Source of the DNA: Apostichopus japonicus
Taxonomy: Eukaryota; Echinodermata; Holothuroidea; Aspidochirotida; Stichopodidae
DNA: 64,000 bases
Assembly: GCF_037975245.1 (NCBI RefSeq)
Contig: NC_092574.1
Span: 3,877,001 to 3,941,000, forward strand
Direction of reading: 5' to 3'
In this document: in pieces, positions 1-16,400 of the stretch
Layout: every line of letters begins with the position of its first letter
Numbering within the stretch: the first letter of the stretch is position 1
Made by a program: the position numbers and the translations under genes
Notes under the pieces: model-generated
What the model was told of the DNA's origin: nothing
What the model saw: the letters and a program-made list of their open reading frames with translations, nothing else
Database searches by the model: none

Positions 1-357
1 ATAAGGCACATTCGATTTATCGGTACCGCACATTCGATTTATCGGTACCGCACATTCATTGATACTCACCGCAAATTCGATTTATCGGCACCGCACATTC
101 GATTTATCGGTACCGCACATTCGATTGATCGGTACCGAACATTCGATTGATCGGTTACGCAACATTCGATTGATCGTTACCGCACATTCGATTGATCGGT
201 TCCGCACATTCGATTTATCGGCAACGCACATTCGATTAATCGGTACCGCACATTCGATTGATCGGCACCGCACATTCGATTGATCGGCACCGAACATTCG
301 ATAAATCGGTACCGCACATTCGATTGATCGGTACAGCACATTCGATTTATCGGTACC
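1..357 (+). repeat. Satellite segment duplicated at 5776-6133
   Basis: The segment starting ATAAGGCACATTCG with the rare variant CATTGATACTCACCG reappears at 5776 with one extra base near position 57. The two copies share the same order of variant units for about 350 bp. The shared variants, not the 22-bp period itself, show this is a segmental copy. Confidence 0.8.
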
Positions 358-504
358 GCACATTCGAATTATCGGTACCGCACATTCGATTGATCGTCAC
401 CGCTCATTCGATTGATCGGTACCGCACATTCGATTGATCGGTACCGGACATTCGATTGATCGATGCTGCACGTTCGATTGATCGGTACCGCATTATCGCA
501 TTAT

Positions 505-539
505 CGAATGAGCGGTACCGATAAATGGAATGTGCCGTA
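505..539 (-). repeat. Inverted satellite patch (copy 1)
   Basis: These 35 bases read as the reverse complement of ordinary satellite: reversed, they give the familiar string from TACGGCACATTCC through ATCGGTACCGC to TCATTCG. Both junctions carry short direct duplications: GCATTATCG-CATTATCG on the left and GTATGTTGC-GTATGTTGC on the right. After the patch the array resumes plus orientation at about 553. The same patch with the same junctions occurs at 10337-10371. Confidence 0.9.
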
Positions 540-2149
540 TGTTGCGTATGTTGCATTCGATTTATCGGTACCGCACATTCGATTGATCGATACCGCATAT
601 TCGATAGATCGATACCGCGCCTTCGATTGATTGGCATCGAACATTCGATTAATCGGTTACGCAACATTCGATTGATCGTTACCGCACATTCGATTAATCG
701 GTACCGCACATTCGATTTATCGGCAACGCACATTCGATTGATCGGTATCGCACATTCGATTGATCGGTACCGCACATTCGATTGATCGTTACCGCACATA
801 CGATTAATCGGTACCGCACATTCCATTTCTCGGCAACGCACATTCCATTAATCGGTACCGCATGTTCGATTGATCGGTACCGCATTATCGATTGATCGGT
901 ACCGCACATTCGATTGATCGGTACCGAACGTTCGATAAATCGGTTACGCAATTAAGATTTATCGGTACCGCACATTCCATTTATTGGTACCGCACATTCG
1001 ATTTATCGTTACCGCACATTCGATTAATCGGTACCGCACATTCGATTTATCGGCAACGCACATTCGATTAATCGGTACCGCACATTCGATAGATCGGTAC
1101 CGCATTATCGATTGATCGGTACCGCACATTCGATTGATCGGTACCGAACATTCGATAAATCGGTTACGCAAATAAGATTGATCGGTACCGCAAATTGGAT
1201 TGATCGATACCGCACGTTCGATTGATCGGTACCGCATTATCGATTGATCGGTACCGCACATTCGATTGATCGGTACCGAACATTCGATAAATCGGTTACG
1301 CAACATTCGATTGATCGGTACCGCACATTCGATTGATCGGTTCCGCACATTCGATTGATCGGCAACGCACATTCGATTCATCGGTACCGCACATTCGATT
1401 GATCGGCACCGCACATTCGATTGATCGACACCGCACTTTCGATAAATCGGTACGGCACATTCGATTGATCGGTACAGCACATTCGATTTATCGGTACCGC
1501 AAATTCGATTTATCGGTACCGCACATTCGATTGATCGGTACCGCACATTCCATTGTTTGGTACCGCACAATCGATTTATCGGTTCCGCATTATCGATTTA
1601 TCGGCACGGCATATTCGATTGATCCTCACCGCAAATTCGATTGATCGGCACCGCACAATCGATTGATCGGTACCGCACATTCGATTGATCGGTACCGCAC
1701 ATTCGATTTATCGGCAACGCACATTTGATTTATCGGTACCGCACATTCGATTGATCGATACCGCACATTCGATTTATTGGCACCGCACATTCGATTGATC
1801 GGTATCGCACATTCGATTGATCGACACCGCACAATCGATTGATCGGCACCGCACATTCGTTTGATCGTTACCGCACATTCGATTAATCGGTACCGCACAT
1901 TCCATTTATCGGCAACGCACATTCGATTAATCGGTACCGCACATTCGATTGATCGGTACCGAACATTCGATTTATCGTTACCGCATATTCGATTCATCGG
2001 TACCGAACATTCGATAAATCGGTTACTCAACATTCGATTGATCGATACCGCACATTCGATCGATCGGTACCGCACAATCGATTGATCGGTACCGCACATT
2101 CGATTTATCGGCAACGCACATTTGATTTATCGGTACCGCACATTCGATT

Positions 2150-3920
2150 GATCGTCACCGCTCATTCGATTGATCGGTACCGCAAATTCGATTGATCGGT
2201 ACCGCACATTCGATTGATCGATACCGCACGTTCGATTGATCGGTACCGCAAAATCGATTTATCGGTACCGCACATTCGATTGATCGGTACCGAACATTCG
2301 ATAAATCGGTTACGCAACATTCGATAGATCGGTACCGCACATTCGATTTATCGGTACCGAACATTCGATAAATCGGTTACGCAACATTCGATAGATCGGT
2401 ACCGCACATTCGATTGATCGGTTCCGCATTATTAATTGATCGGTACCGCACATTCGATTGATCGGTACCGAACATTCGATAAATCGGTAACGCAACATTC
2501 GATAGATCAGTACCGAACATTCGATTGATCGGTTCCGCACATTCGATTAATCGGTACGGCACATTTCATTTATCGGTACCGCTCATTTGATTTATCGGTA
2601 CCGCACATTCGATTGATCGATACCGCACATTCGATTTATCGGTACCGCACATTTGATTGATCGATACCGCATATTCGATAGACCTGTACCGCGCCTTCGA
2701 TTGATCGGTACCGCACAATCGATTGTTCGGTACCGCATATTCGATTGATCGGTACCGAACATTCGATAAATCGGTTACGCAACATTCGATTGATCGATAC
2801 CGCACATTCGATCGATCGGTACTGCACAATCGATTGATCGGTACCGCACATTCGATTTATCGGCAACGCACATTTGATTTATCGGTACCGCACATTCGAT
2901 TGATCGATACCGCACATTCGATTTATCGGCACCGCAAATCCGATTGATCGGTATCGCACATTCGATTGATCGGCACCGCACAATCGATTGATCGGCACCG
3001 CACATTCGATTGATCGGTACCGCACATTCCATTTATCGGTACCGCACATTCCATTTATCGGCAACGCACATTCGATTAATCGGTACCGCACATTCGATTG
3101 ATCGGTACCGCACATTCGATTTATCGTTACCGCACATTCGATTAATCGGTACCGCACATTCGATTTATCGGAACCGCACATTCGATTAATCGGTACCGCA
3201 CATTCGACTGATCGGTACCGCACAATCGATTGTTCGGTACCGCATATTCGATTGATCGGTACCGAACATTCGATAAATCGGTTACGCAACATTCGATTGA
3301 TCGGTACCGAACATTCGATTTATCGGTACCGCACATTCGATTGATCGGTAACGCACATTCGATTGATCGTCACCGCTCATTCGATTGATCGGTAACGCAA
3401 ATTCGATTGATCGGTACCGCACATTCGATTGATCGATACCGCACGTTCGATTGATCGGTACCGCAAAATCGATTTATCGGTACCGCACATTCGATTGATC
3501 GGTACCGAACATTCGATAAATCGGTTACGCAACATTCGATAGATCGGTACCGCACATTCGATTTATCGGTACCGAACATTCGATAAATCGGTTACGCAAC
3601 ATTCGATAGATCGGTACCGCACATTCGATTGATCGGTTCCGCATTATTAATTGATCGGTACCGCACATTCGATTGATCGGTACCGAACATTCGATAAATC
3701 GGTAACGCAACATTCGATAGATCAGTACCGCACATTCGATTGATCGGTTCCGCACATTCGATTAATCGGTACGGCACATTCCATTTATCGGTACCGCTCA
3801 TTTGATTTATCGGTACCGCACATTCGATTGATCGATACCGCACATTCGATTTATCGGTACCGCACATTTGATTGATCGATACCGCATATTCGATAGACCT
3901 GTACAGCGCCTTCGATTGAT
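2150..3920 (+). repeat. 1215-bp-spaced higher-order duplication
   Basis: The variant order at about 2150-2705 recurs at about 3365-3920 with a constant offset of 1215 bp. The shared stretch includes rare units such as GCATTATTAATTGATCGG and the pair GATAGACCTGTACCGCGCC / GATAGACCTGTACAGCGCC. Boundaries are approximate because every unit resembles every other. Confidence 0.8.
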
Positions 3921-6900
3921 TGGCATCGAACATTCGATTAATCGGTTACGCAACATTCGATTGATCGATACCGCACATTCGATTGATCGGTACCGCACAT
4001 TCGATTGATCGGCACCGCACATTCGATAAATCGGTACGGCACATTCGATTGATCGGTACAGCACATTCGATTGATCGGTACCGCAAATTCGATTTATCGG
4101 TACCGCACATTCGATTGATCGGTACCGAACTTTCGATAAATCGGTTACGCAAATAAGATTGATCGGTACCGCACATTCGATTGATCGTCACCGCTAATTC
4201 CATTGATCGGTACCGCAAATTCGATTTATCGGTACCGCACATTTGATTGATCGATACCGCACGTTCGATTCATCGGTACCGCATTATCGATTGATCGGTA
4301 CCGCACATTCGATTGATCGGTACCGCTCATTCGATAAATCGGTTACGCAAATAAGATTGATCGGTACCGAAAATTCGATTGATCGATACCGCACGTTCGA
4401 TTGATCGGTACCGCATTATCGATTGATCGGTACCGCACATTCGATTGATCGGTACCGAATATTCGATAAATCGGTTACGCAACATTCGATAAATCGGTAC
4501 CGCACATTCGATTGATCGGTTCCGCACATTCGATTGATCGGTACGGCACATTCCATTTATCGGTACCGCTCATTCGATTTATCGGTACCGCACATTCGAT
4601 TGATCGATAACGCACATTCGATTTTTCGGTACCGCACATTCGATTGATCGATACCGCATATTCGATAGATCTGTACCGCGCCTTCGATTGATTGGCATCG
4701 AACATTCGATTAATCGGTTACGCAACATTCGATTGATCGATACCGCACATTCGATTGATCGGTACCGCACAATCGATTGATCGGTACCGCAAATTCGATG
4801 GATCGGTACCGCACATTCGATTGATCGATACCGCACGTTCGATTGATCGGTACCGTATTATCGATTGATCGGTACCGCACATTCGATTGATCGGTACCGA
4901 ACATTCGATAAATCGGTTACGCAAATAAGATTGATCGGTACCGCATTATCGATTGATCGATACCGCACGTTCGATTGATCGGTACCGCATTATCGATTGA
5001 TCGGTACCGCACATTCGATTGATCGGTACCGAACATTCGATAAATCGGTTACGCAACATTCGATAGATCAGTACCGCACATTCGATTGATCGGTTCCGCA
5101 CATTCGAGTGATCGGTACGGCACATTCCATTTATCGGTACCGCTCATTCAATTTATCGGTACCGCACATTCGATTGATCGATACCGCACATTCGATTTAT
5201 AGGCACCGCATATTCGATTGATCGATACCGCACATTCGATTGATCGGTACCGAACAATCGATTGATCGGTACCGCACATTCGATTTATCGGTACCGCACG
5301 TTCGATTGATCGGTACCGCATTATCGATTGATCGGTACCACACATTTGATTGATCGGTACCGAACATTCGATAAATCGGTTACGCAAATAAGATTGATCT
5401 GTACCGCAAATTCAATTGATCGATACCGCACGTTCGATTGATCGGTACCGCATTATCGATTGATCGGTACCGCACATTCGATTGATCGGTACCGAACATT
5501 CGATAAATCGGTTACGCAACATTCGATAGATCGGTACCGCACATTCGATTAATCGGTACCGCACATTCGATTGATCGGCACCGCACATTCGATTGATCGA
5601 TACCGCACATTCGATTGATCGGTACCGCACAATCGATTGATCGGTACCGCACATTCGATTTATCGGTACCGCACATTCGATTGATCGGTACCGCACATTC
5701 GATTTATCGGTACCGCACATTCGATTGATCGATACCGCATATTCGATTTATAAGTACCGCACATTCGATTGATCGATAAGGCACATTCGATTTATCGGTA
5801 CCGCACATTCGATTTATCGGTACCGCACATTCCATTGATACTCACCGCAAATTCGATTTATCGGCACCGCACATTCGATTTATCGGTACCGCACATTCGA
5901 TTGATCGGTACCGAACATTCGATTGATCGGTTACGCAACATTCGATTGATCGTTACCGCACATTCGATTGATCAGTTCCGCACATTCGATTTATCGGCAA
6001 CGCACATTCGATTAATCGGTACCGCACATTCGATTGATCGGCACCGCACATTCGATTGATCGGCACCGCACATTCGATAAATCGGTACGGCACATTCGAT
6101 TGATCGGTACAGCACATTCGATTTATCGGTACCGCACATTCGATTTATCGGTACCGCACATTCGATTTATCGGTACCGCACATTCGATTTATCGTTACCG
6201 CACATTCGATTAATCGGTACCGCACATTCGATTTATCGGCAACGCACATTCTATTAATCGGTACCGCACATTCGATTGATCGGTACCGCACTATCGATTG
6301 ATCGGTACCGCACATTCGATTGATCGGTACCGAACATTCGATAAATCGGTTACGCAACATTCGATAGATCGGTACCGCACATTCGATTAATCGGTACCGC
6401 ACATTCGATTGATCGGCACCGCACATTCGATTGATCGGTACCGCACAATCGATTGATCGGTACCGCACACTCGATTTATCGGTACCGCACATTCGATTGA
6501 TCGGTACCGCACATTCGATTGATCGATACCGCACGTTCGATTGATCGGTACCGCATTATCGATTGATCGGTACCGCACATTCGATTGATCGGTACCGAAC
6601 ATTCGATAAATCGGTTACGCAAATAAGATTGATCGGTACCGCAAATTTGATTGATCGATACCGCACGTTCGATTGATCGGTACCGCATTATCGATTGATC
6701 GGTACCGCACATTCGATTGATCGGTACCGAACGTTCGATAAATCGGTTACGCAACATTCGATAGATCGGTACCGCACATTCGATTGATCGGTTCCGCACA
6801 TTCGATTGATCGGCAACGCACATTCGATTAATCGGTACCGCACATTCGATTGATCGGCACCGCACATTCGATTGATCGACACCGCACATTCGATAAATCG

Positions 6901-8872
6901 GTACGGCACATTCGATTGATCGGTACAGCACATTCGATTTATCGGTACCGCAAATTCGATTGTTCGGTACCGCAAATTCGATTTATCGGTTCCGCATTTT
7001 CGATTTATCGGCACCGCATATTCGATTGATCCTCACCGCAAATTCGATTGATCGGCACCGCATAATCGATTGATCGGTACCGCACATTCGATTTATCGGC
7101 AACGCACATTTGATTTATCGGTACCGCACATTCGATTGATCGATACCGCACATTCGATTGATCGGCACCGCACATTCGATTGATCGTTACCGCACATTCG
7201 ATTAATCGGTACCGCACATTCCATTTATCGGCAACGCACATTCGATTAATCGGTACCGCACATTCGACTGATCGGTACCGCACAATCGATTGTTCGGTAC
7301 CGCATATTCGATTGATCGGTACCGAACATTCGATAAATCGGTTACGCAACATTCGATTGATCGATACCGCACATTCGATCGATCGGTACCGCACAATCGA
7401 TTGATCGGTACCGCACATTCGATTTATCGGCAACGCACATTTGATTTATCGGTACCGCACATTCGATTGATCGATACCGCACATTCGATTTATCGGCACC
7501 GCAAATTCGATTGATCGGTATCGCACATTCGATTGATCGGCACCGCACAATCGATTGATCGGCACCGCACATTCGATTGATCGTTACCGCACATTCGATT
7601 AATCGGTACCGCACATTCCATTTATCGGCAACGCACATTCGATTAATCGGTACCGCACATTCGATTGATCGGTACCGCACATTCGATTTATCGTTACCGC
7701 ACATTCGATTAATTGGTACCGCACATTCGATTTATCGGAACCGCACATTCGATTAATCGGTACCGCACATTCGACTGATCGGTACCGCACAATCGATTGT
7801 TCGGTACCGCATATTCGATTGATCGGTACCGAACATTCGATAAATCGGTTACGCAACATTCGATTGATCGATACCGCACATTCGATCGATCGGTACCGCA
7901 CAATCGATTGATCGGTACCGAACATTCGATTTATCGGTACCGCACATTCGATTGATCGGTACCGAACTTTCGATAAATCGGTTACGCAAATAAGATTGAT
8001 CGGTACCGCACATTCGATTGATCGTCACCGCTAATTCCATTGATCGGTACCGCAAATTCGATTGATCGGTACCGCACATTTGATTGATCGATACCGCACG
8101 TTCGATTCATCGGTACCGCATTATCGATTGATCGGTACCGCACATTCGATTGATCGGTACCGCTCATTCGATAAATCGGTTACGCAAATAAGATTGATCG
8201 GTACCGCACGTTCGATTGATCGGTACCGCATTATCGATTGATCGGTACCGCACATTCGATTGATAGGCAACGCACATTCGATTAATCGGTACCGAACATT
8301 CTATTGATCGGCACCGCAAATTCGATTGATCGGCACCGCACATTCGATAAATCGGTACCGCATTATCGATTGATCGGTACCGCACATTCGATTGATCGGT
8401 ACCGAACATTCGATAAATCGGTTACGCAACATTCGATAAATCGGTACCGCACATTCGATTGATCGGTTCCGCACATTCGATTGATCGGTACTGCACATTC
8501 CATTTATCGGTACCGCTCATTCGATTTATCGGTACCGCACATTCGATTGATCGATAACGCACATTCGATTTTTCGGTACCGCACATTCGATTGATCGATA
8601 CCGCATATTCGATAGATCTGTACCGCGCCTTCGATTGATTGGCATCGAACATTCGATTAATCGGTTACGCAACATTCGATTGATCGATACCGCACATTCG
8701 ATTGATCGGTACCGCACAATCGATTGATCGGTACCGCAAATTCGATGGATCGGTACCGCACATTCGATTGATCGATACCGCACGTTCGATTGATCGGTAC
8801 CGTATTATCGATTGATCGGTACCGCACATTCGATTGATCGGTACCGAACATTCGATAAATCGGTTACGCAAA
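2700..8872 (+). repeat. Mosaic duplication with offsets 4567, 3837 and 3947
   Basis: Three linked matches within array A: about 2700-3340 with 7267-7907 (offset 4567), about 3960-4330 with 7797-8167 (offset 3837), and about 4475-4925 with 8422-8872 (offset 3947). The last two offsets differ by 110 bp, exactly five units. One copy therefore gained or lost five units, or an intervening segment, after the duplication. Markers include GAACTTTCGATAAATCGG at 4127 and 7964. Confidence 0.75.
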
Positions 8873-10336
8873 TAAGATTGATCGGTACCGCATTATCGAT
8901 TGATCGGTACCGCACATTCGATTGATCGGTACCGAACATTCGATAAATCGGTTACGCAACATTCGATAGATCGGTACCGCACATTCGATTGATCGGTTCC
9001 GCACATTCGAGTGATCGGTACGGCACATTCCATTTATCGGTACCGCTCATTCAATTTATCGGTACCGCACATTCGATTGATCGATACCGCACATTCGATT
9101 TATAGGCACCGCACATTCGATTGATCGATACCGCACATTCGATTGATCGGTACCGAACAATCGATTGATCGGTACCGCACATTCGATTTATCGGTACCGC
9201 ACGTTCGATTGATCGGTACCGCACATTCGATTGATCGTCACCGCTCATTCGATTGATCGGTACCGCAAATTCGATTGATCGGTACCGCACATTCGATTGA
9301 TCGATACCGCACGTTCGATTGATCGGTACCGCATTATCGATTGATCGGTACCGCACATTTGATTGATCGGTACCGAACATTCGATAAATCGGTTACGCAA
9401 ATAAGATTGATCTGTACCGCAAATTCGATTGATCGATACCGCACGTTCGATTGATCGGTACCGCATTATCGATTGATCGGTACCGCACATTCGATTGATC
9501 GGTACCGAACATTCGATAAATCAATTACGCAACATTCGATAGATCGGTACCGCACATTCGATTGATCGGTTCCGCACATTCGATTGATCGGTACGGCACA
9601 TTCCATTTATCGGTACCGCTCATTCGATTTATCGGTACCGCACATTCGATTGATCGATACCGCACATTCTATTTATCGATACGGAACAATCGATTGTTCG
9701 GTAAAGCATATTCGATAGATCGCTACCGCACATTCGATTGATCGGTACCGCACATTCGATTGATCGATACCGAACATTCTGTTTATCGGTACCGCACATT
9801 CGATTTATCGGTACCGCACATTCCATTTATCGGTACCGCACATACTATTTATCGGCACCGCACATTCGATTTATCGGTACCGCACATTCGATTGATCGGT
9901 ACCGCACATTCGATTTATAGGTACCGCACATTCGATTGATCGATAAGGCACATTCGATTGATCGGCACCGCACATTCGATTTATCGGTACCGCACATTCG
10001 ATTGATCCTCAACGCAAATTCGATTTATCGGCACCGCACATTCGATTGATCGGTACCGCAAAATGGATTGATCGGTACCGCACATTCGATTGATCGGCAC
10101 CGCACATTCGATTGATCGTTACCGCACATTCGATTAATCGGTACCGAACATTCGATTGATCGGCACCGCACATTCGATTGATCGGTACCGCACATTCGAT
10201 TGATCGATACCGCACATTCGATTGATCGGTACCGAACATTCGATAAATCAATTACGCAAATAAGATTGATCGGTACCGCAAATTCAATTGATCGATACCG
10301 CACGTTCGATTGATCGGTACCGCATTATCGCATTAT

Positions 10337-10371
10337 CGAATGAGCGGTACCGATAAATGGAATGTGCCGTA
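10337..10371 (-). repeat. Inverted satellite patch (copy 2)
   Basis: Base-for-base the same 35-base inverted block as at 505-539, with the same duplicated junction motifs on each side. Flanking units differ in detail: GATTTGTCGG follows here, GATTTATCGG follows the first copy. The two loci therefore come from one inversion event copied by later segmental amplification, not from two separate inversions. Confidence 0.9.
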
Positions 10372-10455
10372 TGTTGCGTATGTTGCATTCGATTTGTCGG
10401 TACCGCACATTCGATTGATCGATACCGCACATTCGATTTATCGGTACCGCACATT

Positions 10456-13400
10456 CGATTGATCGATACCGCATATTCGATAGATCTGTACCGCGCCTTC
10501 GATTGATTGGCATCGAACATTCGATTAATCGGTTACGCAACATTCGATTGATCGATACCGCAAATTCGATTGATCGGTACCGCACAATCGATTGATCGAT
10601 ACCGCACGTTTGATTGATCGGTACAGCATTATCGATAGATCGGTACCGCACATTCGATTAATCGGTTCCGCACATTCGATTGATCGGTAAGGCACATTCC
10701 ATTTATCGGTACCGCTCATTCGATTTATCGGTACCGCACATTCGATTGATCGTTACCGCACATTCGATTTATCGGTACCGCATATTCGATTGATCGATAC
10801 CGCATATTCGATAGATCTGTACCGCGCCTTCGATTGATTGGCATCGAACATTCGATTGATCGGTTACGCAACATTCGATTGATCGGTACCGCACATTCGA
10901 TTGATCGGTACCGCACAATCGATTGATCGGTACCGCACATTCGATTGATCGTTACCGCTCATTCGATTGATCGGTACCGAAAATTCGATTGATCGGTACA
11001 GCACATTCGATTGATTTATACCGCACGTTCGATTGATCGGTACCGCATTATCGATTGATCGGTACCGCACATTCGATTGATCGGTACCGAACATTCGATA
11101 AATCGGATACGCAAATAAGATTGATCGGTACCGCAAATTCGATTGATCGATACCGCACGTTCGATTGATCGGTACCGCATTATCGACTGATCGGTACCGC
11201 ACATTCGATTGATCGGTACCGAACATTCGATAAATCGGTTACGCAACATTCGATAGATCGGTACCGCACATTCGATTGATCGGTTCCGTACATTCGATTA
11301 ATCGGTACGGCACATTCCATTTATCGGTACCGCTCATTCGATTGATCGGTACCGCACATTCGATTGATCGATACCGCACATTCGATTTATCGGTACCGCA
11401 CATTCGATTGATCGATACGGCACATTCCATTTATCGGTACCGCATTATCGATTTATCGGTACCGCACATTCGATTGATCGATACCGCACATTCGATTTAT
11501 CGGTACCGCACATTTGATTGATCGATACCGTATATTCGATAGACCTGTACCGCGCCTTCGATTGATTGGCATCGAACATTCGATTAATCGGTTACGCAAC
11601 ATTCGATTGATCGATACCGCACATTCGATTGATCGGTACCGCACAATCGATTGATCGGAACCGCACATTCGATTTATCGGTACCGGACATTCGATTGATC
11701 GGTACCGCACATTCGATTGATCGGAACCGCCCATTCGATTTATCGGTACCGCACATTCGATTGATCGGTACCGAACATTCGATAAATCGGTTAAGCAAAT
11801 AAGATTTATCGGTACCGCAAATTCGATTGATCGATTCCGCACGTTCGATTGATCGGTACAGCATTATCGATTGATCGGTACCGCACATTCGATTGATCGG
11901 TACCGCACGTTCGATAAATCGGTACGGCACATTCGATTGATCGGTTCCGCACATTCGATTGATCGGTACGGCACATTTCATTTATCGGTACCGCTCATTC
12001 GATTTATCGGTACCTCACATTCGATTGATCGGTACCGCATTATCGATTGATCGGTACCGCACATTCGATTGATCGGTACCGAACATTCGATAAATTTGGT
12101 TACGCAAATAAGATTGATCGGTACCGCAAATTCGATTGATCGATACCGCACGTTCGATTGATCGGTACCGCATTATCGATTGATCGGTACCGCACATTCG
12201 ATTGATCGGTACCGAACAAGCGATAAATCGGTTACGCAACATTCGATAGATCGGTACCGCACATTCGATTGATCGGTTCCGCATTATCGATTGATCGGTA
12301 CCGCACATTCGATTTATCGATACCGCATATTCGATAGATCTGTACCGCGCCTTCGATTGATTGGCATCGAACATTCGATTAATCGGTTACGCAACATTCG
12401 ATTGATCGATACCGCACATTCGATTGATCGGTACCGCACATTCGATTGATCGGTACCGCACATTCGATTTATCGGTACCGCACATTCGATTGATCGGTAC
12501 CGCACATTCGATTGATCGTCACCGCTCATTCGATTGATCGGTACCGCAAACTCGATTGATCGGTACCGCACATTCGATTGATCGATACCGCACGTTCGAT
12601 TGATCGGTACCGCATTATCGATTGATCGGTACCGCACATTCGATTGATCGGTACCGCACATTTGATTTATCGGTACCGCACATTCGATTGATCCTCACCG
12701 CAAATTCGATTTATCGGCACCGCACATTCGATTGATCGGTGTCGCACATTCGATTGATCGGCACCGCACAATCGATTGATCGGCACCGCACATTCGATTG
12801 ATCGTTACCGCACATGCGATTAATCGGTACCGCACATTCCATTTATCGGCAACGCACATTCGATTAATCGGTACCGAACATTCGATTGATCGGTACCGCA
12901 CATTCGATTGTTCGGTACCGCACATTCGATTTATCGGCAACGCACATTCGATTGATCGGTACCGCACATTCGATTTATAGGTACCGCACATTCGATTGAT
13001 CGATAAGGCACATTCGATTTATCGGTACCGTACATTCGATTTATCGGCATCGCATATTCGATTGATCCTCACCGCAAATTCGATTAATCGGCACCGCACA
13101 TTCGATTGATCGGTACCGCACATTCGATTGATCGGTACCACACATTCGATTTATCGGCAACGCACATTTGATTTATCGGTACCGCATATTCGATTGATCG
13201 ATACCGCACATTCGATTTATTGGTACCGCACATTCGATTGATCCTAACCGCAAATTCGATTTATCGGCACCGCACATTCGATTGATCGGTATCGCACATT
13301 CGATTGATCGGCACCGCACAATCGATTGATCGATACCGCATATTCGATAGATCTGTACCGCGCCTTCGATTGATTGGCATCGAACATTCGATTAATCGGT

Positions 13401-16400
13401 TACGCAACATTCGATTGATCGATACCGCAAATTCGATTGATCGGTACCGCACAATCGATTGATCGATACCGCACGTTTGATTGATCGGTACAGCATTATC
13501 GATAGATCGGTACCGCACATTCGATTAATCGGTTCCGCACATTCGATTGATCGGTAAGGCACATTCCATTTATCGGTACCGCTCATTCGATTTATCGGTA
13601 CCGCACATTCGATTGATCGTTACCGCACATTCGATTTATCGGTACCGCATATTCGATTGATCGATACCGCATATTCGATAGATCTGTACCGCGCCTTCGA
13701 TTGATTGGCATCGAACATTCGATTAATCGGTTACGCAACATTCGATTGATCGATACCGCAAATTCGATTGATCGGTACCGCACAATCGATTGATCGATAC
13801 CGCACGTTTGATTGATCGGTACAGCATTATCGATAGATCGGTACCGCACATTCGATTAATCGGTTCCGCACATTCGATTGATCGGTAAGGCACATTCCAT
13901 TTATCGGTACCGCTCATTCGATTTATCGGTACCGCACATTCGATTGATCGTTACCGCACATTCGATTTATCGGTACCGCATATTCGATTGATCGATACCG
14001 CATATTCGATAGATCTGTACCGCGCCTTCGATTGATTGGCATCGAACATTCGATTGATCGGTTACGCAACATTCGATTGATCGGTACCGCACATTCGATT
14101 GATCGGTACCGCACAATCGATTGATCGGTACCGCACATTCGATTGATCGTTACCGCTCATTCGATTGATCGGTACCGAAAATTCGATTGATCGGTACAGC
14201 ACATTCGATTGATTTATACCGCACGTTCGATTGATCGGTACCGCATTATCGATTGATCGGTACCGCACATTCGATTGATCGGTACCGAACATTCGATAAA
14301 TCGGATACGCAAATAAGATTGATCGGTACCGCAAATTCGATTGATCGATACCGCACGTTCGATTGATCGGTACCGCATTATCGACTGATCGGTACCGCAC
14401 ATTCGATTGATCGGTACCGAACATTCGATAAATCGGTTACGCAACATTCGATAGATCGGTACCGCACATTCGATTGATCGGTTCCGTACATTCGATTAAT
14501 CGGTACGGCACATTCCATTTATCGGTACCGCTCATTCGATTGATCGGTACCGCACATTCGATTGATCGATACCGCACATTCGATTTATCGGTACCGCACA
14601 TTCGATTGATCGATACGGCACATTCCATTTATCGGTACCGCATTATCGATTTATCGGTACCGCACATTCGATTGATCGATACCGCACATTCGATTTATCG
14701 GTACCGCACATTTGATTGATCGATACCGTATATTCGATAGACCTGTACCGCGCCTTCGATTGATTGGCATCGAACATTCGATTAATCGGTTACGCAACAT
14801 TCGATTGATCGATACCGCACATTCGATTGATCGGTACCGCACAATCGATTGATCGGAACCGCACATTCGATTTATCGGTACCGGACATTCGATTGATCGG
14901 TACCGCACATTCGATTGATCGGAACCGCCCATTCGATTTATCGGTACCGCACATTCGATTGATCGGTACCGAACATTCGATAAATCGGTTAAGCAAATAA
15001 GATTTATCGGTACCGCAAATTCGATTGATCGATTCCGCACGTTCGATTGATCGGTACAGCATTATCGATTGATCGGTACCGCACATTCGATTGATCGGTA
15101 CCGCACGTTCGATAAATCGGTACGGCACATTCGATTGATCGGTTCCGCACATTCGATTGATCGGTACGGCACATTTCATTTATCGGTACCGCTCATTCGA
15201 TTTATCGGTACCTCACATTCGATTGATCGGTACCGCATTATCGATTTATCGGTACCGCACATTCGATTGATCGGTACCGAACATTCGATAAATTTGGTTA
15301 CGCAAATAAGATTGATCGGTACCGCAAATTCGATTGATCGATACCGCACGTTCGATTGATCGGTACCGCATTATCGATTGATCGGTACCGCACATTCGAT
15401 TGATCGGTACCGAACATTCGATAAATCGGTTACGCAACATTCGATAGATCGGTACCGCACATTCGATTGATCGGTTCCGCATTATCGATTGATCGGTACC
15501 GCACATTCGATTTATCGATACCGCATATTCGATAGATCTGTACCGCGCCTTCGATTGATTGGCATCGAACATTCGATTAATCGGTTACGCAACATTCGAT
15601 TGATCGATACCGCACATTCGATTGATCGGTACCGCACATTCGATTGATCGGTACCGCACATTCGATTTATCGGTACCGCACATTCGATTGATCGGTACCG
15701 CACATTCGATTGATCGTCACCGCTCATTCGATTGATCGGTACCGCAAACTCGATTGATCGGTACCGCACATTCGATTGATCGATACCGCACGTTCGATTG
15801 ATCGGTACCGCATTATCGATTGATCGGTACCGCACATTCGATTGATCGGTACCGCACATTTGATTTATCGGTACCGCACATTCGATTGATCCTCACCGCA
15901 AATTCGATTTATCGGCACCGCACATTCGATTGATCGGTGTCGCACATTCGATTGATCGGCACCGCACAATCGATTGATCGGCACCGCACATTCGATTGAT
16001 CGTTACCGCACATGCGATTAATCGGTACCGCACATTCCATTTATCGGCAACGCACATTCGATTAATCGGTACCGAACATTCGATTGATCGGTACCGCACA
16101 TTCGATTGTTCGGTACCGCACATTCGATTTATCGGCAACGCACATTCGATTGATCGGTACCGCACATTCGATTTATAGGTACCGCACATTCGATTGATCG
16201 ATAAGGCACATTCGATTTATCGGTACCGTACATTCGATTTATCGGCATCGCATATTCGATTGATCCTCACCGCAAATTCGATTAATCGGCACCGCACATT
16301 CGATTGATCGGTACCGCACATTCGATTGATCGGTACCACACATTCGATTTATCGGCAACGCACATTTGATTTATCGGTACCGCATATTCGATTGATCGAT

